Shown: one piece after another, positions 42,573 to 52,025 of the stretch | Numbering within the stretch: position 1 is the stretch's first letter | How the letters are laid out: each line of letters starts with the position of its first letter | Assembly (NCBI RefSeq): GCF_003003235.1 | Contig: NZ_PVUE01000007.1 | Coordinates: 62,001 to 126,000, forward strand | Origin: Antricoccus suffuscus | Lineage (GTDB): Bacteria; Actinomycetota; Actinomycetes; Mycobacteriales; Antricoccaceae | DNA: 64,000 bases | Reading direction: 5' to 3' | Position numbers and translations under genes: made by a program | The notes under the pieces: model-generated | Told to the model about the DNA's origin: nothing | The model's input: the letters and a program-made list of their open reading frames with translations, nothing else | The model's database searches: none

Positions 42573-43418
42573 CTAGGCGCGGGACTTGGTCGAGCGCTCG
42601 CAGGCCGACCGTATGGCGGGGATGAGGCGTTCGGCGATCAGCCGGTAACCGTCCGGTGATGGGTGGAAGCCGTCCGGGCAGATCGTCCCGGGGTCGGCCC
42701 GAAACAGCGGACCGAGCTCCTCGGCCAGGTTGATCACCGTCGCGCCGGCGTCTTCGGCGGCCGCTGCCTGCGCGGCCGCGATCTTGCGTGAGCGCCAGCT
42801 CCACAGCGTGCGCAACGGTGCGCCGACGCAGCGCACGGCCCCGAGGTCGGGGGCGGTGGCGACGACGACTTGAACGCCGCCGCTGCGCAGCGAGCTGACC
42901 GCGCGCAGCATGGCGCGTGATATCTCGCTGATCGAACCCCAGCTGGTCGAGTCCAGCGATCCGACCACGATCAACGCGACGTCGTAAGGATCGTCCTCGG
43001 AGGTGATGAGGGCGCGGCTGACTTGGATCCGCACATCGGAGGTGCGTGAGTTGGCGACCGCGACGCTGGTGACGTCGACCTTGTAACCGGCGTTGACGAT
43101 GCCCTGACCGATTCGCCCGCCGAGCGAGTCCTCGACTTTGTGGGCGCCGACGCTAATCGCGAGGCTGTCGCCGAGCAACGCGAACTTGATCCGCGTCGCG
43201 GAGTCGGTTCCTCCAGACCCGCCGACCTCGGGGGCGGTACGCGGGTCGACCATCGGGCGTCGTTTGGCCGACGAGACCTGCGCGGCCAGTACGCCGCCAA
43301 GCGTGGCAACGCCGAGTGCGAGACCGGCGGCGAGACCGGTCCCCGCGATCGTGGCTAACCTTCGAGCGTTGTACGTCGAACGACTCCGACTGGCGACCGT
43401 GTCCATCATCATGCTCAT
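42573..43418 (-). CDS. SGNH/GDSL hydrolase family protein (variant active site)
   Basis: The protein has 281 residues. ATG 43418 overlaps the upstream gene by 4 bases (ATGA); ATG 43412 with GGGAG at 7 bases is the alternative. An N-terminal membrane helix (about 22-45) anchors or exports the protein. Block I is FALLGDSLAISVG with the nucleophile Ser, and block V is CPDGFHPSPDGY with the Asp/His pair. Block III reads VGSLDS instead of GxND, so the oxyanion asparagine is lost. It is a paralogue of the gene immediately upstream. The substrate, perhaps an envelope ester, is unknown. Confidence 0.8.
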   Translation of the reverse strand: MSMMMDTVASRSRSTYNARRLATIAGTGLAAGLALGVATLGGVLAAQVSSAKRRPMVDPRTAPEVGGSGGTDSATRIKFALLGDSLAISVGAHKVEDSLGGRIGQGIVNAGYKVDVTSVAVANSRTSDVRIQVSRALITSEDDPYDVALIVVGSLDSTSWGSISEISRAMLRAVSSLRSGGVQVVVATAPDLGAVRCVGAPLRTLWSWRSRKIAAAQAAAAEDAGATVINLAEELGPLFRADPGTICPDGFHPSPDGYRLIAERLIPAIRSACERSTKSRA

Positions 43419-44446
43419 GCTCCCAGCTTGTCTTGGTCCGGGTGATGCTCGTTGTGTCGCAGCGGTGCCGGCAACGGGATCGGCAGTAGTCGCCGGACGG
43501 TGCCCCACATGCTGGTAGTGCCATCCAGTCGGGCACGTCCTTCGCCGATCACTTCGGCGCCGGTCTGGGCCGAGGCGCGTTGGGCAGTGGACTCGATGGA
43601 GCGCGCGCGGTTCTTCATCCGGGTCAGTATGTGCTCGCGCGAGATCGGCCAGTAGCCGAGCACGTCGGCGACGGACGGGAGCACGAGCGACGCGGCGGCG
43701 GCATATCCCGCACCCGACGGGTGGAAACCGTCATCGCTCCACATTTCGAAGTTCTGCGCGAATACCGGGCCAAGCGCGCTGCCGAGTGACACCGTGCGCC
43801 CGCCGGCCTCGACCACGGCGACCACCTGTGCGGCCGCGAGTTGGCGACTCCAGCGACGCGCTATCGAGCGGAGTGGTTGCGGAATAGGACGGACCGTCCC
43901 GAGGTCGGGGCACGTGCCGACGACGACACCGACGTCGGCAGCTCGTAAGCGGCGTACGGCGTCGCCGAGCTGGCTGACCGCGACCTCGACCCGAGTACGC
44001 GCGGTGACGTCGTTGGTGCCGATCATGATGACAGCGACATCGGGATTGTGGGGGAGCGCGTCGGTGATCTGGGCATCGAGGTCCTTGGACTCCGAACCGC
44101 TGATTGCGACCCGCACCAGCCGCACGGGGCGGCCGGACAGGTTGGAGAGGCCGGCCGCAATGAGCACGCCCGGGGTTTCAGTGACGTCGTCGACACCGAG
44201 ACCGACCGCGGACGAGTCGCCCATGATGGCTAGCACGATGGGCTCGCCGGTGCCGCTACCCCAGATGCCGTTGCCGGTCGGTGGATCGTTGATTGGCGTG
44301 CGCGCTTCTACCTTGCGTCGAGCCAGTCGAGCTTCGCCGACAAGAACGGTCGCGGCGCTGGTAACGACGGCGGCCGCGGCGGCACCGATCATCCCGACAC
44401 CCACGAATAGTCGGCGGCGATCAAGCAACCGACTGGTGCGCAACAT
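43415..44446 (-). CDS. SGNH/GDSL hydrolase family protein, membrane-anchored
   Basis: The protein has 343 residues from ATG 44446 (AGGAGGG about 9 bases upstream). A membrane helix at about 13-37 is followed by the SGNH domain: IVLAIMGDSSAVGLGV (block I Ser), VAVIMIGTNDVT (block III Asn), GTCPDLGTV and MWSDDGFHPSGAGY (catalytic Asp/His). A ~90-residue basic/disordered tail follows the domain. It is probably an exported esterase or acetylesterase. It is the first gene of a two-gene operon with the variant paralogue. Confidence 0.87.
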   Translation of the reverse strand: MLRTSRLLDRRRLFVGVGMIGAAAAAVVTSAATVLVGEARLARRKVEARTPINDPPTGNGIWGSGTGEPIVLAIMGDSSAVGLGVDDVTETPGVLIAAGLSNLSGRPVRLVRVAISGSESKDLDAQITDALPHNPDVAVIMIGTNDVTARTRVEVAVSQLGDAVRRLRAADVGVVVGTCPDLGTVRPIPQPLRSIARRWSRQLAAAQVVAVVEAGGRTVSLGSALGPVFAQNFEMWSDDGFHPSGAGYAAAASLVLPSVADVLGYWPISREHILTRMKNRARSIESTAQRASAQTGAEVIGEGRARLDGTTSMWGTVRRLLPIPLPAPLRHNEHHPDQDKLGA

Positions 44447-44662
44447 TGTGAAAGACCCTCCTAGGAACTGGGTAGAGCCGAACTTCTCGTCGTCAAACCC
44501 CACTGCGATTGACGGCGGCCGGGACCATGGTCGATGGCGCTCCGACACCTCTAGTTTACGTGCCTAGGATGGGTGTGCAGCGCGATGAGTTCCTCCACTG
44601 TCGCATACAGGAGCAACGGGATTTATCGGCTGCCTAATCACACGTCGAGGAGTTGCTTGAGA

Positions 44663-46078
44663 ATGCGCAGTTTGCCTCCGGGTCCGGAGACCTACGCCAC
44701 GACCGTTGTCGACCTGATCGGCGACACACCACTGGTGCAACTACGGTCCGTCATTAAGGACGTGGCCGATCCTGACGAGGGGCCACTTGTGCTGGTCAAG
44801 GTCGAATACGTCAACCCCGGGGGATCGGTGAAGGACCGGATCGCGGTGCGGATGATCGACGCCGCGGAGAAGTCTGGCGCACTCAAGCCGGGCGGCACGA
44901 TCGTGGAGCCGACCAGCGGCAACACCGGCGTGGGCCTGGCCATCGTCGCGCAGCAGCGCGGCTATAGCTGCATCTTCGTGTGCCCGGACAAGGTATCCGA
45001 CGACAAGGTCAACACGTTGCGGGCGTACGGGGCGGACGTGGTCGTCTGCCCAACCGCTGTCGAACCCGATCATCCGGACTCCTATTATTCGGTGTCCGAC
45101 CGGCTCGTCCGCGACACTCCGGGTGCCTGGAAACCGGACCAGTACTCCAACCAAGAGGGCCCCAACAGCCACTACCACTCCACCGGCCCGGAGATCTGGG
45201 CGCAGACCCAGGGCAAGGTCACGCATTTTGTGGCCGGCATCGGTACAGGTGGGACGATTACCGGCACCGGGCGATATCTGCGTGAGGTATCCGACAATAA
45301 GGTCAAGATCATCGGAGCGGACCCCGAAGGTTCGGTCTACTCCGGCGGCAACGGTCGCCCCTACTTAGTTGAGGGTGTCGGCGAGGACTTTTGGCCGGCG
45401 GCGTACGACCCGTCCGTGGTCAGTGACATCATCGCGGTGAGTGATACTGAGTCGTTCGACATGACCCGGCGCCTCGCCCGCGAAGAGGGCCTGCTGGTTG
45501 GTGGATCGTGCGGGATGGCCGTCGTGGCGGCACTTCGGCTGGCCGAGACCTGCGGACCGGACGACGTCATCGTCGTACTCCTGCCGGATGGCGGTCGCGG
45601 GTACCTTTCCAAGATCTTTAACGACGAGTGGATGTCCGGCTACGGGTTCATCAAGAACCCGCACCAGGAGACGGTCGGCGAGGTGTTGCGGCGGAAGAGT
45701 GGTGCGCTGCCGCAGCTCGTGCACACGCATCCGTCCGAGACCGTCAAGGAAGCGGTCGACATACTGCGCGAGTACGGCGTCTCGCAGATGCCCGTCGTAC
45801 GCGCCGAACCACCCGTCATGTCTGCCGAGGTCGTCGGGTCGGTCGTCGAACGCGACCTGATGGGCCTGTTGTTCACCGGCAAGGCACACATGACCGACCG
45901 GGTCGACAAGCACATGTCGCCGCCGCTGCGCATGATCGGTTCCGGTGAGCCGGTGAGCGTCGCGGTCAGCGCGATGGAGACCTCCGATGCCGCGCTCGTG
46001 CTGGACGACGGCAAGCCGGTGGGCATCATCGCCCGCCAAGACCTATTGAGCCACCTCTCTGATCGGAACAACGACTAA
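44663..46078 (+). CDS. cbs: Cystathionine beta-synthase
   Basis: The protein has 471 residues from ATG 44663 (GAGGAG about 10 bases upstream). Its PLP type II fold has Lys57 in VNPGGSVKDRIA, phosphate loop PTSGNTGVGLAI and GIGTGGTITGTGRYL. The sequence SNQEGPNSHYHSTGPEIW distinguishes CBS-type enzymes from simple cysteine synthases. Two C-terminal CBS domains (about 350-465) are likely regulatory. It makes cystathionine from serine and homocysteine. It overlaps the next gene by one base (TAATG), giving a reverse/forward transsulfuration pair. Confidence 0.95.
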   Translation: MRSLPPGPETYATTVVDLIGDTPLVQLRSVIKDVADPDEGPLVLVKVEYVNPGGSVKDRIAVRMIDAAEKSGALKPGGTIVEPTSGNTGVGLAIVAQQRGYSCIFVCPDKVSDDKVNTLRAYGADVVVCPTAVEPDHPDSYYSVSDRLVRDTPGAWKPDQYSNQEGPNSHYHSTGPEIWAQTQGKVTHFVAGIGTGGTITGTGRYLREVSDNKVKIIGADPEGSVYSGGNGRPYLVEGVGEDFWPAAYDPSVVSDIIAVSDTESFDMTRRLAREEGLLVGGSCGMAVVAALRLAETCGPDDVIVVLLPDGGRGYLSKIFNDEWMSGYGFIKNPHQETVGEVLRRKSGALPQLVHTHPSETVKEAVDILREYGVSQMPVVRAEPPVMSAEVVGSVVERDLMGLLFTGKAHMTDRVDKHMSPPLRMIGSGEPVSVAVSAMETSDAALVLDDGKPVGIIARQDLLSHLSDRNND

Positions 46079-47226
46079 TGGACTGGACAGAATCCGGAAT
46101 CGAGACCCGCGCGATCCATGCTGGGCAGGAGCCCGACGCGCAGACCGGTGCGGTGGTGGTGCCGATCTACGCGACGTCGACGTACGCCCAGGACGGCGTC
46201 GGCGGACTGCGCCAGGGATACGAGTACAGCCGCACCGGTAATCCCACCCGTACGGCGCTGGAAGAGTCCCTCGCCTCGCTCGAGGTAGGCAAGCGTGCCT
46301 TCGCGTTTGGCTCGGGGCTGGCGGCCACCGACACGTTCATCAGGTCGGCCTGCAAGCAGGGCGACGAGGTGATCTTGCCGATCGACGCGTACGGCGGGTC
46401 CTACCGGCTCTTCACCAAGGTGCTCGCCGAGTGGGGCCTCAAAGTCACCCCGGTCCCGCTGAGCGACCTGGACGCGGTCAGGGCCGCCGTCACCGACAAG
46501 ACCCGGGTCATCTGGTGCGAGACCCCGACCAACCCGATGCTGAGCCTCGCCGACATCCCCGCGTTGGCGCAGATCGCGCACGAGGCCGGCGCGCTGCTGG
46601 CGGTCGACAACACGTTCGCGACGCCGTACCTGCAGCGTCCGATCACCCTCGGCGCCGACGTTGTCGTGCACTCGATGACCAAATACCTCGGTGGGCACTC
46701 CGACACCGTCGCCGGTGCGGTCATCGTCAACGACGACGTGCTCGCGGACAAGATCGCCTTCCACCAAAACGCGATCGGCGCCATCTGCGGGCCATTCGAT
46801 GCGTGGCTCGTCCTGCGTGGCATCAAGACCCTCGGCGTACGGATGGACAGGCACGCCGAAAACGCCGAACGGATCGTGGAGTTTCTCGGTACGTCCGCGA
46901 AGGTCACGAAGGTGCACTATCCGGGTCTCCCAGACCATCCCGGCCACGACATCGCGGCGAAGCAGATGAAGAACTTCGGCGGCATGGTGTCGTTCCAGGT
47001 CGCCGGCGGACCCGAGGAAGCCAAGCGGATCGTCGCGGCCACCAAGGTCTTCACCCTCGGTGAGTCGCTCGGTGGAGTCGAGTCACTGATCGAGTTTCCG
47101 GCGACGATGACGCACGCGTCGGTCGCCGGTTCACCGCTCGAGGTGCCCGACGACCTGATCCGGCTGTCAGTAGGCATTGAGACCGCAGACGACCTGATCG
47201 CCGACCTGCGCGAAGCGCTGGGTTAG
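46078..47226 (+). CDS. metB: Cystathionine gamma-synthase (trans-sulfuration PLP enzyme)
   Basis: The protein has 382 residues. The Cys/Met metabolism PLP fold shows YEYSRTGNPTRTALEESLA, GLAATDTFI, WCETPTNPMLSLADI, VDNTFATPYLQRP and the PLP lysine in VVHSMTKYLGGHSDTVAG. The C-terminus has LGGVESLIEFPATMTHAS and RLSVGIETADDLI. Actinobacterial members can be cystathionine gamma-synthase and/or gamma-lyase, and linkage to cbs makes a gamma-lyase activity possible. It is translationally coupled to cbs. Confidence 0.92.
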   Translation: MDWTESGIETRAIHAGQEPDAQTGAVVVPIYATSTYAQDGVGGLRQGYEYSRTGNPTRTALEESLASLEVGKRAFAFGSGLAATDTFIRSACKQGDEVILPIDAYGGSYRLFTKVLAEWGLKVTPVPLSDLDAVRAAVTDKTRVIWCETPTNPMLSLADIPALAQIAHEAGALLAVDNTFATPYLQRPITLGADVVVHSMTKYLGGHSDTVAGAVIVNDDVLADKIAFHQNAIGAICGPFDAWLVLRGIKTLGVRMDRHAENAERIVEFLGTSAKVTKVHYPGLPDHPGHDIAAKQMKNFGGMVSFQVAGGPEEAKRIVAATKVFTLGESLGGVESLIEFPATMTHASVAGSPLEVPDDLIRLSVGIETADDLIADLREALG

Positions 47227-47301
47227 GCGCTCTTCATAACGTCATGCGGTCTGGTCGCTGCGGCGGCCACTTCGTACGACGATGTTCTAGAGTCAGGTGT
47301 T

Positions 47302-48531
47302 GTGGTCCCTTCCATCCCATCGCTGGTCACGCTCGCGGAAGTGGAGTCGGCACGTGCAGTGATCGAGGGCGTGCTGCGGCAGACTCCGCTTGAGTTGAGC
47401 CGCGCGCTACAGTCGCCTGCTGGCGGTCCGGCGTACCTCAAATGCGAGAACTTGCAGCGGACCGGATCGTTCAAGATCCGTGGCGCGTACGTGCGGATCT
47501 CTCGGCTCACGGCAGCGGAGCGCGCCCGTGGGGTCGTCGCCGCAAGCGCCGGAAACCATGCGCAAGGTGTCGCGCTGGCCGCATCGATACTGGGGGCAAA
47601 GTCGCGGGTCTTCATGCCGGTCAGCGCGCCGCTTCCAAAACTGGCCGCGACCAAGGCATACGGCGCCGAGGTTGAACTGGTCGGTGAAAACCTTGGCGTG
47701 TCGTTGATCGCTGCCCAGGAGTACGCCGAGCGCACTGGAGCCGTTTTCATCCACCCGTTCGACCATCGCGATCTCATCGCTGGGCAGGGGACCGTCGGGC
47801 TGGAAATTCTCGAGCAGTGCCCGTCGGTCCGCACGATCCTTGTCGGCACCGGCGGCGGTGGTCTGCTCTCTGGGATCGGTGCCGCGGTCAAGGGAATCGC
47901 ACCGGACGTGGCGGTTGTCGGCGTACAGGCTGCCGGTGCAGCGGCGTTCCCTCCGTCGCTCGCCGCCGGGCACCCGGTCGGGCTCGTATCGATGAACACG
48001 ATGGCCGACGGCATCGCCGTGCCGAAGCCGGCTCAGATCACTTACGACAACGTGACGGCGTACGTCGATGAGATCGTGTCGGTCGGCGAGGAGTCGATTT
48101 CACGGGCGCTGTTGCTGTGCTTGGAGCGCGCGAAGATGGTGATCGAACCAGCCGGAGCGGCTTCCGTGGCCGGGCTGTTGCAGTACCCCGGCCGGTTTGA
48201 ACCGCCGGTCGTAGCAGTGTTATCCGGCGGCAACATCGATCCGATCCTGCTGATGCGGGTGATCCAGCACGGCATGATCGCGGCCGGTCGCTACCTGTCG
48301 CTGCGGGTGACCGTGCCCGACTCGCCGGGCTCGTTGGCGCGGTTACTGGCGGCGATCGCAGACGCCGGCGCCAACGTCCTCGATGTGGAGCATTCGAGAG
48401 TGGACTCAGACCTGCACCTCGGTGAGGTGCAGGTCGACGTGCGGCTGGAGACGAAAGGCTCGAGTCACCAGGCGGAGGTTGTCGCATGCCTGCGCGAGCG
48501 AGAGTACGGTGTCGTCGCGCAGGTGCGCTAG
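47302..48531 (+). CDS. Threonine ammonia-lyase (biodegradative/ACT-type)
   Basis: The protein has 409 residues from GTG 47302. PLP lysine Lys58 is in RTGSFKIRGAY; AASAGNHAQGVALAA and the glycine loop VGTGGGGLLSGIG complete the cofactor site. A single C-terminal ACT domain (about 330-409, LRVTVPDSPGSLARLLAAIADAG) indicates the TdcB/short IlvA class. It deaminates threonine to 2-oxobutyrate, which links threonine and transsulfuration to isoleucine. TAGAGT (47288-47293) 8 bases before the start suggests a leaderless transcript. Confidence 0.93.
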   Translation: MVPSIPSLVTLAEVESARAVIEGVLRQTPLELSRALQSPAGGPAYLKCENLQRTGSFKIRGAYVRISRLTAAERARGVVAASAGNHAQGVALAASILGAKSRVFMPVSAPLPKLAATKAYGAEVELVGENLGVSLIAAQEYAERTGAVFIHPFDHRDLIAGQGTVGLEILEQCPSVRTILVGTGGGGLLSGIGAAVKGIAPDVAVVGVQAAGAAAFPPSLAAGHPVGLVSMNTMADGIAVPKPAQITYDNVTAYVDEIVSVGEESISRALLLCLERAKMVIEPAGAASVAGLLQYPGRFEPPVVAVLSGGNIDPILLMRVIQHGMIAAGRYLSLRVTVPDSPGSLARLLAAIADAGANVLDVEHSRVDSDLHLGEVQVDVRLETKGSSHQAEVVACLREREYGVVAQVR

Positions 48532-48546
48532 CAAGCGGGCGGCCTG

Positions 48547-48867
48547 CTACTTCTCCTCGATGTCGACGATCTCCCACTGGATGTCGCTGCCATCGACAGA
48601 CTTCACCTCGATGGTTGCGGTTCCCTTGCTGCCTTTGGCCTCAAGTTCGCACTTGACGGTGGCGCCCTTCTTGGCCTCCAGGTCATCGGCACATTGCACG
48701 GTGGCGTCCGGGATGCCGGCCTGCGACTCGAGCGCGCTTTTGACCTCTTTTTCAAGGTCGTCCTTGTCGACCGTTTTGGAACACCCGGCCAACGCAAGCA
48801 GCGGGACCGTTGCGAATACGGCGAGCCGTGGAAGACGCTTGTGCCGGATGGCGGTGCTGACACTCAT
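48547..48867 (-). CDS. DUF4333 lipoprotein
   Basis: The protein has 106 residues. The lipobox ALAGC ends the signal (Cys29). The DUF4333 domain fills the rest: KDDLEKEVKSALESQAG, ATVQCADDLEAKKGATVKCEL with two conserved cysteines, and a C-terminal beta segment. These are small actinobacterial secreted/lipid-anchored proteins of unknown function. The start overlaps the greA stop by 4 bases, an unusual coupling to a transcription factor gene. Confidence 0.9.
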   Translation of the reverse strand: MSVSTAIRHKRLPRLAVFATVPLLALAGCSKTVDKDDLEKEVKSALESQAGIPDATVQCADDLEAKKGATVKCELEAKGSKGTATIEVKSVDGSDIQWEIVDIEEK

Positions 48868-49352
48868 CCGTTAAACCCTTCCACGTCGACGACCTCGACG
48901 GTGATGTCCTTGCCGGTCGGGGCGGTGTAGGTGACCTTTTCGCCCTTCTGGTGACCGAGCAGCGCGGCGCCAAGCGCGGACTCCGGAGAGTAGACCTGCA
49001 GCTCGGTGGTCGCGGCGATCTCGCGCGAGCCGATGAGGAACTTCTCTTCGTCATCGTCTCCGACGTACTTGATTTTTACGACGCTGCCGATTCCGATCTC
49101 ACCGGTGTTTTTCGGCGGTTCGGCGACGTGCGCGGTGCGGATGATCTCCTCGAGCTGGCGGATGCGGCCCTCTTGTTTGCCCTGCTCTTCGCGGGCAGCG
49201 TGGTAGCCACCGTTTTCCTTGAGGTCACCCTCTTCGCGACGCGCGTTGATTTCGGTCGCGACTGCTGAGCGGTTTTCAATCAGCTCGTCGAGCTCTTCTT
49301 GCAGCTTGTCGACAGCAGCCTGCGTTAGCCAAGTTTTCTTGTCGTCAGACAC
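48864..49352 (-). CDS. greA: Transcription elongation factor GreA
   Basis: The protein has 162 residues. The N-terminal coiled coil carries the acidic tip REEGDLKENGGYHAAREEQG, which reaches into the RNA polymerase secondary channel. The C-terminal FKBP-like domain has GSVVKIKYVGDDDEEKFLIGS and SPESALGAALLGHQKGEKV. It rescues backtracked polymerase. It is divergent from mca, the same arrangement as in mycobacteria. Confidence 0.97.
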   Translation of the reverse strand: MSDDKKTWLTQAAVDKLQEELDELIENRSAVATEINARREEGDLKENGGYHAAREEQGKQEGRIRQLEEIIRTAHVAEPPKNTGEIGIGSVVKIKYVGDDDEEKFLIGSREIAATTELQVYSPESALGAALLGHQKGEKVTYTAPTGKDITVEVVDVEGFNG

Positions 49353-49575
49353 GGGAAATCAGACTCCTATACGGGCGTTGTACGGGCAAAAAGGCAATCC
49401 GGTGAATCTACCGTATGACAAAACGAATTGAAGTGGTGGCGTGCTGCTGGCCGTTGCGCAAAGTCAAACGGTGATGAGGCAGCGGTTATATGGCCGGTTT
49501 TTATGAGACTGGGTTTATAAGACGTTTGAGGCACCTCGGGGTGCGCGCGCGGCGAGCATCGGCGACAATGGGTTA

Positions 49576-50487
49576 ATGCCTCAGCACCAAGATTCCCCGT
49601 TGCGTCTTATGGCCGTTCACGCGCACCCCGACGACGAGTCGAGCAAAGGTGCCGCGACGATGGCGCGGTACGCCGCCGAGGGCGCCGACGTATTGGTCGT
49701 GACGTGCACCGGCGGCGAGCGGGGCAGTGTCCTCAATCCGGCGCTTGACACACCGGAGACGGCCGAGAATATGTCGGATATCCGCCGCATCGAGATGGAC
49801 CGTGCGCGCGAAATCCTTGGCGTCAACCAGTCCTGGCTCGGTTTCGTCGACTCCGGCTGGCCCGATGGTGACCCGCGTCCGCCGCTGCCCGAAGGCTGTT
49901 TCGGGCTCACGCCATTGGACGAGTCGGTGCCGCGGCTGGTGCGGCTGATGCGCGAGTTCCGCCCGCATGTCGTTATTACCTACGACGAGAAGGGCGGCTA
50001 TCCGCATCCTGACCACGTCATGTGCCACACCGTATCGATGGCGGCGTACGAGGCAAGTGGTGATCCCGACCAGTACCCGGATCAGGGCGAACCGTGGCAG
50101 CCGTTGAAGCTCTATTACCACATGAATATGTCTCGTCGTCGCCTCGAAGCGATCGACGCACTGCTTGTCGAGCGCGGCCGGGATCGGGTGTACGACGAGT
50201 GGATTGCCAACTGGGGCGATCGGCCGGACACGTACTCGCGCATTACCACGCGAGTGCCATGCGCCGACTACTTCGAGCAGCGTGACGATGCGCTGCGCGC
50301 ACACGCCACCCAGATCGATCCGTACGGTCGCTGGTTCGCGGCGCCGTTGGAAATTCAAAAGGAAGCGTGGCCGACCGAGGACTTTGAGCTCGCGTCTGCG
50401 GTCTTCGAGGCCCCTGTTCCCGAGGATGATCTCTTCGCCGGTGTGCGCGACTATTTGGACTCGCAGTCGACAGAGGTGACGGCATGA
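49576..50487 (+). CDS. mca: Mycothiol S-conjugate amidase
   Basis: The protein has 303 residues. Zinc ligands His17/Asp20 in MAVHAHPDDESS and the later His in GGYPHPDHVMCH match Mca/MshB deacetylases. The segments TGGERGSVLNPALD and YDEKGGYPHPDHV and the greA neighbourhood favour Mca over MshB. It cleaves mycothiol S-conjugates so that the adduct is exported as a mercapturic acid. GACAAT 6 bases upstream suggests a leaderless transcript. It overlaps the next gene by 4 bases. Confidence 0.94.
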   Translation: MPQHQDSPLRLMAVHAHPDDESSKGAATMARYAAEGADVLVVTCTGGERGSVLNPALDTPETAENMSDIRRIEMDRAREILGVNQSWLGFVDSGWPDGDPRPPLPEGCFGLTPLDESVPRLVRLMREFRPHVVITYDEKGGYPHPDHVMCHTVSMAAYEASGDPDQYPDQGEPWQPLKLYYHMNMSRRRLEAIDALLVERGRDRVYDEWIANWGDRPDTYSRITTRVPCADYFEQRDDALRAHATQIDPYGRWFAAPLEIQKEAWPTEDFELASAVFEAPVPEDDLFAGVRDYLDSQSTEVTA

Positions 50488-50912
50488 CCTACATCCTGCT
50501 AGCGGCCGGTGGCGGTTCAGAGGCCGATAAGGCAGCGCCCCTGGGCCTCTTTGTGATCCTGGCGCTGCTCGTCGCGGTGTTTTTCCTGGCCCGCTCGATG
50601 GTCAAACAAGTACGTAAGGTGCCGAGGTCGTTCGATGGTCTCGATGATCACGGCACCGAGCGCCCCAAGCTCGGTGAGGCCGCGACACCCACAGCGATGA
50701 CCGATGATGAAGGCGCCGTCGAAGTCACGCCTCGACTGTTGCAGACTCCACCCCGGCTGGGGACCCCCGACGAGTATTACGGCCCGGACGGCAAGCGTCC
50801 TCAGAAGAATCAAGGCAGCAGGGCACAGCAGAAGGCGCGCCTGCGGGCGCGCAAACAGCAGCTCAAGGCACGCAAGTCGCCGGGTCAATCTTCGGCTAAG
50901 TCCAAGCCGTAA
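50484..50912 (+). CDS. Small membrane protein linked to mca (Rv1083-like)
   Basis: The protein has 142 residues. One N-terminal membrane helix (about 18-38, APLGLFVILALLVAVFFLA) is followed by a cytoplasmic part rich in charged residues. It contains RSMVKQVRKVPRSFD and the C-terminal basic run QQKARLRARKQQLKARK. It overlaps mca by 4 bases (ATGA). Its position is the same as Rv1083 between mca and the YyaL-type gene in M. tuberculosis; the function is unknown. Confidence 0.85.
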   Translation: MTYILLAAGGGSEADKAAPLGLFVILALLVAVFFLARSMVKQVRKVPRSFDGLDDHGTERPKLGEAATPTAMTDDEGAVEVTPRLLQTPPRLGTPDEYYGPDGKRPQKNQGSRAQQKARLRARKQQLKARKSPGQSSAKSKP

Positions 50913-50922
50913 TGCGCCTGGG

Positions 50923-51915
50923 TTAGTGCGGATCGGAACTGTGGCCGGGAAAGACCTTCTTCGTCGGGTCGATGGTCACCACTGAGTTGTTGACCGCGGT
51001 GGCCGCTTCGCCAAAGCCGACCGAGATTAGCCGCACTTTAGCGTCCCAGTAGTCCTTGTAGTCGATGATGTCGCCGGCCGCGAACACCCGCGTCAAGTTG
51101 GTGCGCATCGTCGGGTCGACCACAATGTGACGTTTGTGCTGTTCGAGGCCCCAGGTAGCGAAGGCGCTGAGGTCGGCTGTGAATCCGAGTGCTGCGACCA
51201 CCGACTGGATTTGGAGCGTGCGACGGTCGGCGTTGCCGCTGTGGAAGATTTCCACGGATGTCACATCCGGGTCGCCGATGATCCGGCCGACCTCCCAGGG
51301 CGTCATGACCTCGGTCGGGCCCGCCAGCACCTTGGCGACGCTGCCTTCGTGGGCGCGGAACTTGTCGCGGCGGTGAATCAGCGTGATCGACTTCGCGATG
51401 GGCTCGAGACTTTGCGCCCAGTCGAACGCCGAGTCGCCACCGCCGACGATGAGGACGTCCAGACCCTTCAGGTCGTCGAGCTTGGGCACGAAGTAGCGCA
51501 GGCCGTGATCTTCGTAGGTCTCGGCATCCGGCAGCGGCCGGGGCGTGAAGGTGCCGATGCCGCCGGTGATGATGACAGCCTTGGCGCGGACCGTGAGGTC
51601 ACGGTGGCTGCCGACGTCGACGTAGTCCTCGGTGCTGACGAGGCTCTCGGCGCGGTGGCCGAGTAGATATTGCGGTTCGAACGGCGCCACCTGTTCGACA
51701 AGGGCGTCGACAAGTAGCTGCCCTTTGATCTCGGGATAGCCGGCGACGTCGTAGATCATCTTCTCCGGATAGAGCGCCGAGATCTGACCGCCTGCCTGGG
51801 GCAGAGAGTCCATGATGGCGACCGAGAGGCCGCGAAATCCTGCGTAGTACGCGGCGTACAGGCCGGTCGGGCCGGCGCCGACGATCAACAGGTCCACTTC
51901 GATAGGTTGCGACAT
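50923..51915 (-). CDS. Ferredoxin/flavodoxin-NADP+ reductase (thioredoxin-reductase-like)
   Basis: The protein has 331 residues from ATG 51915. The FAD motif is VDLLIVGAGPTGLYAAYYAG and the NADP motif VLIVGGGDSAFDWAQSL. AQAAGQISALYPEK-type sequence (LPQAGGQISALYPE) is present and the CxxC redox pair of true thioredoxin reductases is absent, which is characteristic of type II ferredoxin-NADP reductases. The FAD second motif is VFAAGDIIDYKDYWDAK. It reduces ferredoxin or flavodoxin with NADPH. It is inserted between the mca block and the YyaL-type gene, in opposite orientation. Confidence 0.92.
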   Translation of the reverse strand: MSQPIEVDLLIVGAGPTGLYAAYYAGFRGLSVAIMDSLPQAGGQISALYPEKMIYDVAGYPEIKGQLLVDALVEQVAPFEPQYLLGHRAESLVSTEDYVDVGSHRDLTVRAKAVIITGGIGTFTPRPLPDAETYEDHGLRYFVPKLDDLKGLDVLIVGGGDSAFDWAQSLEPIAKSITLIHRRDKFRAHEGSVAKVLAGPTEVMTPWEVGRIIGDPDVTSVEIFHSGNADRRTLQIQSVVAALGFTADLSAFATWGLEQHKRHIVVDPTMRTNLTRVFAAGDIIDYKDYWDAKVRLISVGFGEAATAVNNSVVTIDPTKKVFPGHSSDPH

Positions 51916-52025
51916 GATCACGACATTAAGCGTCTGTCGTGCGCTGGCCAAGCCCATTGCCCCGGACCGTGGCCGCGACGTTGCCGGCCGTACGGTGCGA
52001 GGTGGATTCGTGGCAGGGTGGAGAC

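Noticed and set aside
44549-44662. SAM or other riboswitch upstream of cbs/metB
   Set aside because: The 114-base region shows no conserved riboswitch core or terminator-like switch.
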